A DNA stretch of 64,000 bases from an uncultured Prolixibacteraceae bacterium (GTDB lineage: Bacteria > Bacteroidota > Bacteroidia > Bacteroidales > Prolixibacteraceae), in the NCBI GenBank assembly GCA_913063265.1, contig CAJXZG010000007.1, forward strand, positions 1 through 64,000, read 5' to 3'. Each line of letters opens with the position of its first letter. Within the stretch, counting starts at the first letter, position 1. The notes under the pieces were generated by a model. It worked only from the letters and a program-made list of their open reading frames with translations, did not search any database and was not told the DNA's origin. Shown in pieces: positions 56,153 to 64,000 of the stretch. The position numbers were made by a program, and so were the translations under genes.

Positions 56153-56174
56153 TACAGTACTGTAAATATATTTG
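56153..56174 (+). promoter_or_regulatory. Palindrome and -7-like box before copy 9
   Basis: TACAGTACTGTA (56153-56164) is a perfect 12-base palindrome and is followed by TATATTTG (56167-56174), which fits TAnnTTTG. This could be an internal promoter with an operator for the last four genes. No -33 box is evident, and the ATG is about 180 bases away. Confidence 0.28.
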
Positions 56175-56354
56175 ACACTCTTACTTAATCAAAATAAACA
56201 TAAAATTCTCATAATCTGACAATTAAAACAATGGCATCAAATTAGAATAACATTTATACTTTAATAGTATTAAAGGATAAATTTGAAATATATAACATTT
56301 AGAAACAGCTTTCAAAATGTAACATTTCACAATTCAATCCGACATTATTTTGCC

Positions 56355-58703
56355 ATGAAACATCAACTAAAAATCACACTAGCCAACATCAGAAAATCAA
56401 GGCACACATCTGCTTTGAACCTGATTGGACTCAGCAGCGCTTTTGCAGCATTTATCCTTATCATGCTATATGTATGGAATGAATACCAGTTCGATCGGTA
56501 TCATGAAAATGCTGAAAACATTTACAGGGTTGAGTTCAAGGACCCGGAAGGTAGTAAAACCGGTGTATTTCTTCTTGGACCAACAGGAGAAACCCTGGTT
56601 AATGAATTTTCAAACATTGTTAATTCAACAACCTACATGCCGTGGGGAAAATGGGGAGAGCAGCCCTTCTCCTATGAAAGTAATACAGGAATTCACCGAA
56701 GTTATGAAGATTATGCATTTGCCGATGAACATTTAACAGAAGTTTTCACATTCGATTTTATTTGTGGTCCTGAGCAACCTTTGTACAATAATGAGACGGC
56801 AATGGTGAACGAAACTTTTGCCAGAAAGGCCTGGAAAGATGAAGATCCTCTCGGAAAGACAATCAATACAGGTGGAAATAAATATACGGTTACAGCAGTA
56901 TTCAGAGACCTGCCCGAAAACAGCATTTTCACCAGTCCTATTATTTTAAAAATTCCGACAGACGGTTTTATTGGCGAAGCACGTAAAAGCTGGAATGTAA
57001 CCAATTACCCACAATTTATCAAAACCACAAAAGGTACGAATGCTGAAGAACTGAGTACAATGATAAACGAAATATCTTCTGTACCTTCAAGATATCGTTT
57101 TTTCGATAATGGTAAGACAATGGCAGAAATTGTTGCCCGACCTATCAGCGAGCTTAGGTTTACAAAAGAAGTTGCTGAAAACCCATTATTTGGAACCAAT
57201 AACAAGATGTTTGTCGATTCTCTTTTTATTGTTGGTATTCTGATCATTCTTGTGGCTATGATTAACTACATCAATTTTGCTACAGCACATTTGCCCAAGC
57301 GGATGAAGACCTTTAACATCAACCGAATAATTGGAAGCAGCAAGTGGAATTCGGCGGAACAGATGATGCTCGAAACTATCCTTCTGTATACTATGGCATT
57401 TGTTATTGCCCTTACATTGGCATACTATCTCAACAAATCATTTTCTGTACCCGTTTTGGGCTATCAAATTCCATTCGAAAAAAATGTATTTGTGCTTGTC
57501 ACATCAGCCATTATCGCTTTAGTTGGTGCATTTATAGCGGGAATCTATCCGGCAATCGTCAGTACTACAGGAAAACCCATTCAATCATTAAAGAAAACCC
57601 AGAGCGGTATAAATGAAAACCTGAGAGGTACATTTACTGTATTTCAATTTGCCGCAACAATAGCATTACTTGTTTCTACACTTACCGTGATTAAGCAGGT
57701 TCGCTTTATGGAAAATACCGATCTGGGATTTAACAAAGAACATACTTTTGTACTGCCTATGTTCACTGAAATCAAGGATAATTATTCAACATTTGAAAAT
57801 GAAATTCTTGCAAGCCCTCATATTAAACAAATGACCTGTTCGAGAGCGGTTCCCGGACGAGGTCAGGAGGCAAATGTGTTTACGGTTGATGATCAAAGAT
57901 GTGCCGTTTACGATTGGGCGGTAGGAGACGGTTATATGGAAATGATGGACTTTGATATTATTGAAGGCCGTGGATTTCATAAAAATAGTGAGGCCGATAA
58001 AGGGAATTTCATTTGCAATGAAACAGCTGCCAAAAAATATAACTGGAAACTGGGAACCAAAATAAACGACAAACAGATCGTGGGTATAATGAAAGATTTC
58101 AATTTAGTTTCTTTAAGGGAAACCATTGAACCCTTTGTATTTCACAAAGCATATTCATTGGATGAAACCAGAACTATTAGTTTGAAACTGAATGGAAATA
58201 ACACCAAAGAAGCACTTGCAGATATAAAAACTGCTTTTGAAAAGTTTTGTCCTGAAATTCCGTTTAAGGGGCATTTTCTCGACGATGAGCTGAATATGCT
58301 TTATGCGAAAGAGAGTCAACAATCCAAACTGATCACCTTTTTTAGCATATTGTCTGCCATTGTTTCCATGCTTGGCATTCTGGGACTTTCTATTTTCATG
58401 TGTCAGCAGAAAATCAAAGAGATTGGCATACGTAAAGTAAACGGTGCGAAAATTTCTGAAGTATTGATAATGTTGAATAAAAGTTTTGTAAAATGGGTTC
58501 TTATTGCATTTTGCCTGGCAACTCCAATCGCAGTCTGGTTGATGAAACAATGGCTGAACAATTTTACATTCAAAACAGAATTAAACTGGTGGCTTTTTGC
58601 CATTGCCGGATTTGTAGCATTGGCGATAGCCCTGTTAACGGTATCCTTTCAGTCGTGGAAGGCCGCTGCAAGAAACCCTGTTGAGGCACTCAGGTATGAA
58701 TGA
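56355..58703 (+). CDS. FtsX/MacB-type ABC permease, copy 9
   Basis: 782 residues from ATG 56355 (MKHQLKITLANIRKSRHTSA). A TTG at 56283 would add 24 residues without family similarity. Helix 1 is LIGLSSAFAAFILIMLYVWN (about 23-43). The first FtsX half is degenerate (PKRMKTFNINRIIGSSKWNS) and the second is normal (KEIGIRKVNGAKISEVL). The tail is RNPVEALRYE with TGA. Confidence 0.9.
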   Translation: MKHQLKITLANIRKSRHTSALNLIGLSSAFAAFILIMLYVWNEYQFDRYHENAENIYRVEFKDPEGSKTGVFLLGPTGETLVNEFSNIVNSTTYMPWGKWGEQPFSYESNTGIHRSYEDYAFADEHLTEVFTFDFICGPEQPLYNNETAMVNETFARKAWKDEDPLGKTINTGGNKYTVTAVFRDLPENSIFTSPIILKIPTDGFIGEARKSWNVTNYPQFIKTTKGTNAEELSTMINEISSVPSRYRFFDNGKTMAEIVARPISELRFTKEVAENPLFGTNNKMFVDSLFIVGILIILVAMINYINFATAHLPKRMKTFNINRIIGSSKWNSAEQMMLETILLYTMAFVIALTLAYYLNKSFSVPVLGYQIPFEKNVFVLVTSAIIALVGAFIAGIYPAIVSTTGKPIQSLKKTQSGINENLRGTFTVFQFAATIALLVSTLTVIKQVRFMENTDLGFNKEHTFVLPMFTEIKDNYSTFENEILASPHIKQMTCSRAVPGRGQEANVFTVDDQRCAVYDWAVGDGYMEMMDFDIIEGRGFHKNSEADKGNFICNETAAKKYNWKLGTKINDKQIVGIMKDFNLVSLRETIEPFVFHKAYSLDETRTISLKLNGNNTKEALADIKTAFEKFCPEIPFKGHFLDDELNMLYAKESQQSKLITFFSILSAIVSMLGILGLSIFMCQQKIKEIGIRKVNGAKISEVLIMLNKSFVKWVLIAFCLATPIAVWLMKQWLNNFTFKTELNWWLFAIAGFVALAIALLTVSFQSWKAAARNPVEALRYE

Positions 58704-58745
58704 CGACATCCGAATCCCTGTGTATTGAAGGCACTGCGTTACGAG
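58680..58745 (+). repeat. Duplicated permease gene tail, unit 9
   Basis: Real tail 58680-58703, then a remnant coding LKALRYE at 58725-58745 with its stop lost. The hairpin between is decayed (ATCCGAATCCCTGTGTATTG). Offset 45 bases. Confidence 0.7.
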
Positions 58746-58880
58746 AAGGTTCCTATTATTTTTCAAAAGAAGAACCAGATTGCTGCCATTTTAAATCCGA
58801 CTTCCATTTTGACAATAAAGAATTAAAAAACATAATAAATATTAGTAGAAAACCATTTCAATAAAATAAAAAAAATAGCC

Positions 58881-59636
58881 ATGAAACGAATGAACCTGTT
58901 TGTTGTTGCAATCTTTATTGCATTAACTGCTTTTACAAAAACCTATCAGATTGATGAAAAACATCATCATGTTTCAGAAAGCCAATCCATTCTTGTTGAT
59001 GTTTCGCATGGACAAAAATTCTGGAACGATCCAGAGACTATGATTAGTGGTGATTTTAACCGCGTAAATTACCTGAACGATGAACTGGCAAAATCTGTAG
59101 AATCCCTGCATGCCAAAATTGAATTCATACATAATGAAATCGATACAGATAAATTGAGGGTTTGTGATGCCCTGTTTATTCATGTACCAACTTCGCAATA
59201 TACTCAATCCGAAATTAAAGCCATCAACTATTATCTTGAAAAAGGAGGTTCCTTATTCCTGGTTATGGAGGTGGATTACTGGTCAACACTTGAGCAAAGC
59301 AATGTTAATGACCTGATTGAACCTTTTGGATTGAAGTTTGGTGATCAGATCGATGATCCTACATCTGGGGGGCATACCAAAGCCGGGAATATTACCAGAA
59401 AGGCATTGAAAATACCCTTCCATGGTGGCAGAATCATTGAAGGTGGCATTCCATTTTGCTACAGCGATCATAACAACGAAAATGTGTTTGGGGTCTCTAA
59501 AGAACTAAAAAGTGGTGGAAAAATAATTGCAATGGGAGAAGCCATGGTATCGTTGTTCATGACCAGCTGGAACGGAGTTGATGGATATGAATGCAGTGAT
59601 TTCATGCACTATGCTTTTCATTATTTGCTGAATTGA
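58881..59636 (+). CDS. DUF4350-like secreted protein
   Basis: A 251-residue protein with a signal peptide (about residues 1-20, FIALTAFTKT). The core begins SQSILVDVSHGQKFWNDPE, then DALFIHVPTSQYTQSEIKAI and YYLEKGGSLFLVMEVDYWS. This is a class-I-amidotransferase-like flavodoxin fold of the DUF4350/GldG-IFT52 kind, without an obvious catalytic Cys. The end GGKIIAMGEAMVSLFMTSWN also fits. Relatives are found with ABC exporters, which matches its position between two permeases. The function is unknown. A decayed relative lies after copy 10 at 63706. Confidence 0.72.
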   Translation: MKRMNLFVVAIFIALTAFTKTYQIDEKHHHVSESQSILVDVSHGQKFWNDPETMISGDFNRVNYLNDELAKSVESLHAKIEFIHNEIDTDKLRVCDALFIHVPTSQYTQSEIKAINYYLEKGGSLFLVMEVDYWSTLEQSNVNDLIEPFGLKFGDQIDDPTSGGHTKAGNITRKALKIPFHGGRIIEGGIPFCYSDHNNENVFGVSKELKSGGKIIAMGEAMVSLFMTSWNGVDGYECSDFMHYAFHYLLN

Positions 59637-59681
59637 TCATGTCATAAACGAATAAACCTGTTATAAATAAAAATCAATCCC

Positions 59682-61178
59682 ATGAAAATGAAATCCATAC
59701 TCTTTTTGAACATTATCTGTATATGTTTCCAGAATGCTTTTGCACAGGAAGCCCAAACGATTAACGACACCATTTATTCTGAAGTTTTAAATGAAGAAAG
59801 GGAAATCACCATCAAACTTCCTGTTTCATATGATCAGGAATCCAATGAAAAATACGATGTAATTTATCTTACCGACGGAGAATGGAATGAATATCCATTT
59901 TCCTTCATTTATAAATTCGCTCAAGACGAAAGCTATGTCCCACCGGCAATCATTGTTTCGGTTAAGAATAAATACATTGACGGAGCCAACCAGAGAGACC
60001 GTGATTTTCTGCCTGTAAAAGTACCCCAACCGGCCATATCGGGTGGAGCAGATAATTTTCTGGATTTTCTTGAGCAGGAACTAATGCCATATATCAACAC
60101 AAATTATAAAACCAACGGTCACAATTCATTATACGGCCATTCATATGGTGGACTTTTTACTGCCTATGCCTTGCTTACCAGACCGGCAGTGTTTGATTAC
60201 TATTATGCCACCGACCCTGCATTCTGGTTCAACGATGAATATATCATTCAACTTGCAGGAGAAAAGCTTGAGTCGCTTCCACCAGGAAAAGTTTTCTGGG
60301 TTGCCGGGATCACCGAAAGTCATAAAGGAATGAAGATTGACAAAATGGATTCGGTTTTGCAGGCAAAAGCACCTGAAAACCTCCATTGGAAAGTTGTTAC
60401 CTATCCCAATGAAAAACATAATTCGGTGCGCCTTAAAGCCATGTACGATGGTATCAAATATGTATATTCAGGCTATACCACCTCTCCGATGATGATTCAC
60501 CCAATGGGCGGTACACTTATGCCTGACTCTGCAATAGGTATCTTTATACAAAATCAGGGCAATGCCAGATATACCCTGGACGGAAGTACACCCACTTCTG
60601 AATCAATGGGTATCAGGTCTCTTGATGAAATAAAAGGACCTGTACAATTAAGCGTTAAATCCTTTTCGACCAGCGGTAGGTATGACCATCTTATAAGCGA
60701 AGAATTCAAAACCGGAGAAGCTGTAAAATCTGTAAAAAAAACACGCAAAGCAGAAGCGGGTGGACTCCGTTACTCCTTTTACAAAGGCAGCTTTGAGAAA
60801 ATCCCGGATTTCGATGATATGAAACCTGAACAAAAAGGTATTGCCAACGATACATTCAGAATAAGCAAGTTGGGAGATACTGATTTGGCCTGTTTGTTCG
60901 AAGGATATCTGGAAATCGACCAAACAGGAAATTATATCTTTTTTCTTCGCTCAGATGATGGGTCCAGGTTGTACATCAACGAGCAATTAATCATCAATAA
61001 TGACGGAATAAAAACCCAACCTGAACCCAAATCGTATGTCGTTCCACTTGAAGTAGGATTCCATCAAATTAGGATTGAATATTTTCAATATAAAGATGGA
61101 AAGGATTTTAGTCTGCGCTATGTGAAGCCTAATAGGTATCAGTCAGAACGCATACCCAATAGTAAATTATACCATTGA
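59682..61178 (+). CDS. Secreted alpha/beta-hydrolase esterase with CHB_HEX and PA14 domains
   Basis: A 498-residue exported protein (signal peptide to FAQ near residue 22). Residues about 25-270 are an esterase-D/Fes-type alpha/beta hydrolase with nucleophile Ser154 in YGHSYGGLFTAY. Residues about 275-350 resemble a chitobiase C-terminal domain (ARYTLDGSTPTSE). Residues about 360-498 form a PA14-like domain (GYLEIDQTGNYIFFLRSDDG). The two C-terminal domains probably bind carbohydrate. An ester-bearing envelope or glycan substrate is likely. It precedes permease copy 10 by 18 bases and is probably co-transcribed with it. Confidence 0.85.
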   Translation: MKMKSILFLNIICICFQNAFAQEAQTINDTIYSEVLNEEREITIKLPVSYDQESNEKYDVIYLTDGEWNEYPFSFIYKFAQDESYVPPAIIVSVKNKYIDGANQRDRDFLPVKVPQPAISGGADNFLDFLEQELMPYINTNYKTNGHNSLYGHSYGGLFTAYALLTRPAVFDYYYATDPAFWFNDEYIIQLAGEKLESLPPGKVFWVAGITESHKGMKIDKMDSVLQAKAPENLHWKVVTYPNEKHNSVRLKAMYDGIKYVYSGYTTSPMMIHPMGGTLMPDSAIGIFIQNQGNARYTLDGSTPTSESMGIRSLDEIKGPVQLSVKSFSTSGRYDHLISEEFKTGEAVKSVKKTRKAEAGGLRYSFYKGSFEKIPDFDDMKPEQKGIANDTFRISKLGDTDLACLFEGYLEIDQTGNYIFFLRSDDGSRLYINEQLIINNDGIKTQPEPKSYVVPLEVGFHQIRIEYFQYKDGKDFSLRYVKPNRYQSERIPNSKLYH

Positions 61179-61196
61179 CCAATTAAATCATAAGCT

Positions 61197-63605
61197 GTGT
61201 TTCAATTTATCCTGACATTTTATCGAAAATATCTCCTGCGGAATAAGCTGAACATCCTGAATATAGCAGGAATGGCTTTTGGGATGTTCACATTTATGTT
61301 CATTTATTTTTATGTTTACTGCGAAAGCAATTACGATCAGTTTTTCGATAACAGCAAAAACATCTATCATGTTTCATTGAATATTCATCGCAATGGGGAA
61401 GATTTGTTGTACTCAAACACCCCTATCAGGCTTGCAGAGGAGGCAAAAGATGAAATTCCGGGAATAAAATCCACAGCACTATACAGTTCTGTTTTAGAAA
61501 CTGTTATTGCCAGAATTGGAGAAGAAACATTTTTAAAACCTGAAGTTTTTTATGTCAATTCCGAATTCTTCGATGTGTTTAGTTATAAATCCATTGAGGG
61601 AAATTTGAGCAATGCCCTTTCCGGACCGGGTAAAGCTGTTTTGACCCAAAGTGCCGCGCAAAAATACTTTGGAACAAGCGAAGCGCTGGGAAAGCAAATG
61701 GAAATTCTTCACAGCGATAAAGCACCTCTGTTGGTCACGGTATGTGCAATCATCGAAGACCTTCCCGCAAACAGCAACATCCATTTTGAAGTAGCCTGTC
61801 ATAAAGATGATTACATTGGTTTAATCGGGGATTTTTTCGACAACTGGTATTTTAAAATTAGTCAGTCATATATTGAATTGTATGAGCATGTGGAGCCCGA
61901 TGAAGTTTTGGGTTCCCTGAATAAGCTGATTGATAAAAACATGAATGACCATAGCAATGCAAATGCTGATATCGTAACAGCAAATCTTGAAAGAATAAAA
62001 GAAAAACATTTCCAAAGGAATTATACGCTACAACATCCATCTGAAAAATTTATAAGCAGAAGCTCTCTCATAATTCTTATATCTGTTGGATTCATAACCT
62101 TGATTATATCATGCCTGAATTTTATCAATTTTATGGTTTTTCAAAGTACCAAATACTTGCGGGAAATTTGTATCAGAAAGGTTAATGGCTCCGGAAAGTC
62201 AAGATTATTTCTCATGCTTCTGAAAGAATCATTATTGCTGTCACTGATCCCAATGCTGCTATCCTATCTGTTCTTCAGAATAGTATCCAATGGTTTGTAT
62301 CAGCAGTTTGGATTTACTGTAAACACCATTGAAATAAATTCATCAAAGTTCTGGTTAATCCTTTTCTTCATACTTTTGGGTAGTGCACTGATCTCAACAA
62401 TCTATCCAATGATCAGGTTAACGATAGCTCAACCTGTACAACTTTTGCAAACGACCAGAAACAACAATAAGGGATTCAAAAAAAGTGCTGGTTTGTTTAC
62501 GATCATTCAGTTGTCATTGTCAGTCATCCTGATCTCAGGCATCTTCCTTATCAACAGGCAAATAACCTACATCAATGAACAAAATATTGGATTTGACAAG
62601 GATAAAATACTGGTATTTGCAGCTCCAATTGCAGAAAGCAACATTGCCTACCTTGAAAAAATGGATGTGTTTAAGAATGAGGCAAAAAAAATTCCGGGTG
62701 TTCATGCACTATCGGCCTCCGCTTCAATTCCCGGAGAAAAACTGATTACCTATGATTTTGGTTTAAAAAACAAGGCAGAATCCATGAATAAGTACCTCGG
62801 GCTTTCAGCAGATGAAGATTTTTTTGAAACTTATGGGATCAAGTTATTGGCAGGAAAAAGCTTCTCTCAAAATCCTGAACTGAGAAACAAGGAAATCATC
62901 ATCAATAAAGCCTTGTGTGAAAGACTTGGATTTAATAGTTACGATGAGGCTATTGGGCAGGAAGTCAATCTGAAAAGCGGAATTATTGCCGGTGTTGTTG
63001 AGAATTACAACCATCTGTCGCTGCATCAGGAAACCAAACCCCTGCTTTTTGAATACAATTTAAACCGGCTGGGCTATTTTTCAGTTAACATTGGCCAAAA
63101 AAACCGAAAAGAAAACATTGCAGCACTTAAAGTACTTTGGGATCAAACATTTATGAACAGTCCCTTTCAGTATTCATACCTGTCTGACAGACTTAATCAA
63201 CAATACATCAATGAAAGCAGGCTTGTAAAGATCACATTCCTGTTTACCGTTGTTGCCCTGATCATTACTTTTTTGGGAATCATCATCACCAGTATAAATT
63301 TATCAGGTTTAAGAACAAAAGAGATAGGAATACGTAAGGTGAATGGTGCAAGAATCTCACAGATTGTTGCAATGCTAAACAGTGATATTATCATCTGGGT
63401 TGCAATCGCCATTGTTTTTGCAACTCCTGTTGCCCTGCTCCTGATGAATAATTGGCTCGAAAATTTTGCTTATCAGACAGAAATTGCTTGGTGGATTATC
63501 CCGATTTCAAGTATAGGAGTTTTAGGATTAGCATTGTTCACTGTAAGTATTTACAACTGGTTGGCAGCGACCAGGAATCCTGTCGAAGCTCTCCGATACG
63601 AATAG
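61197..63605 (+). CDS. FtsX/MacB-type ABC permease, copy 10
   Basis: 802 residues with a GTG start. Helix 1 is LNIAGMAFGMFTFMFIYFYV (about 21-41). The first FtsX half is TKYLREICIRKVNGSGKSRL and the second TKEIGIRKVNGARISQIVAM. The last helix is followed by a tail NPVEALRYE preceded by ISIYNWLAATR, where the others have VSWQSWRAATR. It ends the intact array. Confidence 0.91.
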   Translation: MFQFILTFYRKYLLRNKLNILNIAGMAFGMFTFMFIYFYVYCESNYDQFFDNSKNIYHVSLNIHRNGEDLLYSNTPIRLAEEAKDEIPGIKSTALYSSVLETVIARIGEETFLKPEVFYVNSEFFDVFSYKSIEGNLSNALSGPGKAVLTQSAAQKYFGTSEALGKQMEILHSDKAPLLVTVCAIIEDLPANSNIHFEVACHKDDYIGLIGDFFDNWYFKISQSYIELYEHVEPDEVLGSLNKLIDKNMNDHSNANADIVTANLERIKEKHFQRNYTLQHPSEKFISRSSLIILISVGFITLIISCLNFINFMVFQSTKYLREICIRKVNGSGKSRLFLMLLKESLLLSLIPMLLSYLFFRIVSNGLYQQFGFTVNTIEINSSKFWLILFFILLGSALISTIYPMIRLTIAQPVQLLQTTRNNNKGFKKSAGLFTIIQLSLSVILISGIFLINRQITYINEQNIGFDKDKILVFAAPIAESNIAYLEKMDVFKNEAKKIPGVHALSASASIPGEKLITYDFGLKNKAESMNKYLGLSADEDFFETYGIKLLAGKSFSQNPELRNKEIIINKALCERLGFNSYDEAIGQEVNLKSGIIAGVVENYNHLSLHQETKPLLFEYNLNRLGYFSVNIGQKNRKENIAALKVLWDQTFMNSPFQYSYLSDRLNQQYINESRLVKITFLFTVVALIITFLGIIITSINLSGLRTKEIGIRKVNGARISQIVAMLNSDIIIWVAIAIVFATPVALLLMNNWLENFAYQTEIAWWIIPISSIGVLGLALFTVSIYNWLAATRNPVEALRYE

Positions 63606-63654
63606 AGGATCGATAGATTCCGAATCTTCCTGGATTAATGCACTCTGAAACAAG
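63582..63654 (+). repeat. Duplicated permease gene tail, unit 10 (decayed)
   Basis: Real tail 63582-63605, then ATTCCGAATCTTCCTGGATT in place of the hairpin, then INAL-stop-NK at 63634-63654 where VEALRYE is expected. Offset 52 bases. The most degraded member of the series. Confidence 0.55.
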
Positions 63655-63705
63655 AGTTCAAAATACTTATTTTATGAAATATTAAAAAACAAAAAAACTA
63701 AAATA

Positions 63706-63896
63706 GTGTTAATCGTTAGCTGTATTTCAATTACAGGCCTGACAAATCCATTACAAACAAAAGAGAATCATAAATCTTCAAATCCAATCCATACAATCCT
63801 TATAGTTATATCACATGAAAGAAATTCTGAAACAATCCTGAATCAATGACGGAAGGCGATATTAACCGTATTAAATATCTGACCGTGAATTTATGA
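63706..63896 (+). pseudogene. Decayed relative of the DUF4350-like gene
   Basis: A frame without ATG from 63706 reads a signal-like LIVSCISITGLTNP and then HTILIVISHERNSETILNQ before a stop at 63849. This parallels the intact gene at 58881 (SQSILVDVSHGQKFWNDPE). In the next frame, 63846-63896 reads MTEGDINRIKYLTVNL, matching MISGDFNRVNYLNDEL of the intact gene at the expected place. A frameshift and early stops are thus present. The remaining bases to 64000 hold no recognised feature. The order permease, worn tail, DUF4350-like gene is the same here as after copy 9, which supports a segmental duplication. Confidence 0.6.
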
Positions 63897-64000
63897 ATGA
63901 TGTTTTGATGTGGTTACTGAACTAGCCCAATGAGTAGCTGAGTTAAATTAGTAAGTACCTATAATAAAATTAATTAGTAAAAAGAAGTGATCGGATTTTT

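Noticed and set aside
56283-56354. TTG start of permease copy 9
   Set aside because: 24 residues without family similarity; the permease fold begins at MKHQLKITLANIRK.

Overview
This window looks like a chromosomal segment of a marine-type Bacteroidota. The evidence is AT-rich DNA, a type IX secretion C-terminal domain on a GH10 enzyme, many short lipoprotein signals on sulfatases and glycoside hydrolases, TAnnTTTG-like promoter boxes and large tandem FtsX/MacB-type permeases. A relative of Marinilabiliales/Prolixibacteraceae is plausible, but the genus cannot be fixed from sequence alone. No tRNA, rRNA, CRISPR array or classical insertion sequence was seen.

Region 1 (about 1-22,120) is a polysaccharide-degradation region. 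It holds a PKD lipoprotein, a GH5 lipoprotein, a GH99-like enzyme, two decayed lyase-type genes, a small secreted protein, an Omp85-like barrel, a membrane LytTR regulator and a beta-propeller/phosphoesterase lipoprotein. A run of six secreted enzymes follows: three sulfatases, two TIM-barrel hydrolases and a GH10 with T9SS tail. No SusC/SusD pair lies inside the window. The mix suggests use of a sulfated glycan; the exact glycan is not determinable here.

Region 2 (about 22,196-27,942) carries housekeeping and surface-polysaccharide genes: a TonB-C-like protein, rnhB, a GT4 glycosyltransferase, an FkbM methyltransferase, a flippase and a DUF3267 zincin.

Region 3 (about 27,945-63,900) is a regulated export locus. 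A histidine kinase and an NtrC-type regulator lie divergent from TolC, an HlyD-like adaptor and one LolD/MacB-type ATPase. Ten large FtsX-type permeases follow on the same strand. A sigma-54 type promoter (GG-N10-GC) sits just before the TolC gene, with a palindromic candidate enhancer upstream, which ties the two-component system to the export operon. An SSGGSV-repeat protein, a DUF4350-like protein and an esterase/PA14 protein are interspersed.

The most unusual signals are in region 3. Eight of the ten permease genes end with an intact terminal VEALRYE-type codon block and stop, then a short palindromic hairpin, then a second (often degraded) copy of the same terminal codons. In the first four that carry it, the upstream copy is identical in sequence while the downstream copies differ at synonymous sites. 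This is what would be expected if a short palindromic element had inserted before the last codons and brought a replacement gene end with it. Two DUF559 endonuclease-like genes, each bounded by hairpin-bearing inverted repeats, sit 3-4 bases beyond the second tail of the first two permeases. ORF-less repeats of the same architecture precede the ATPase gene.
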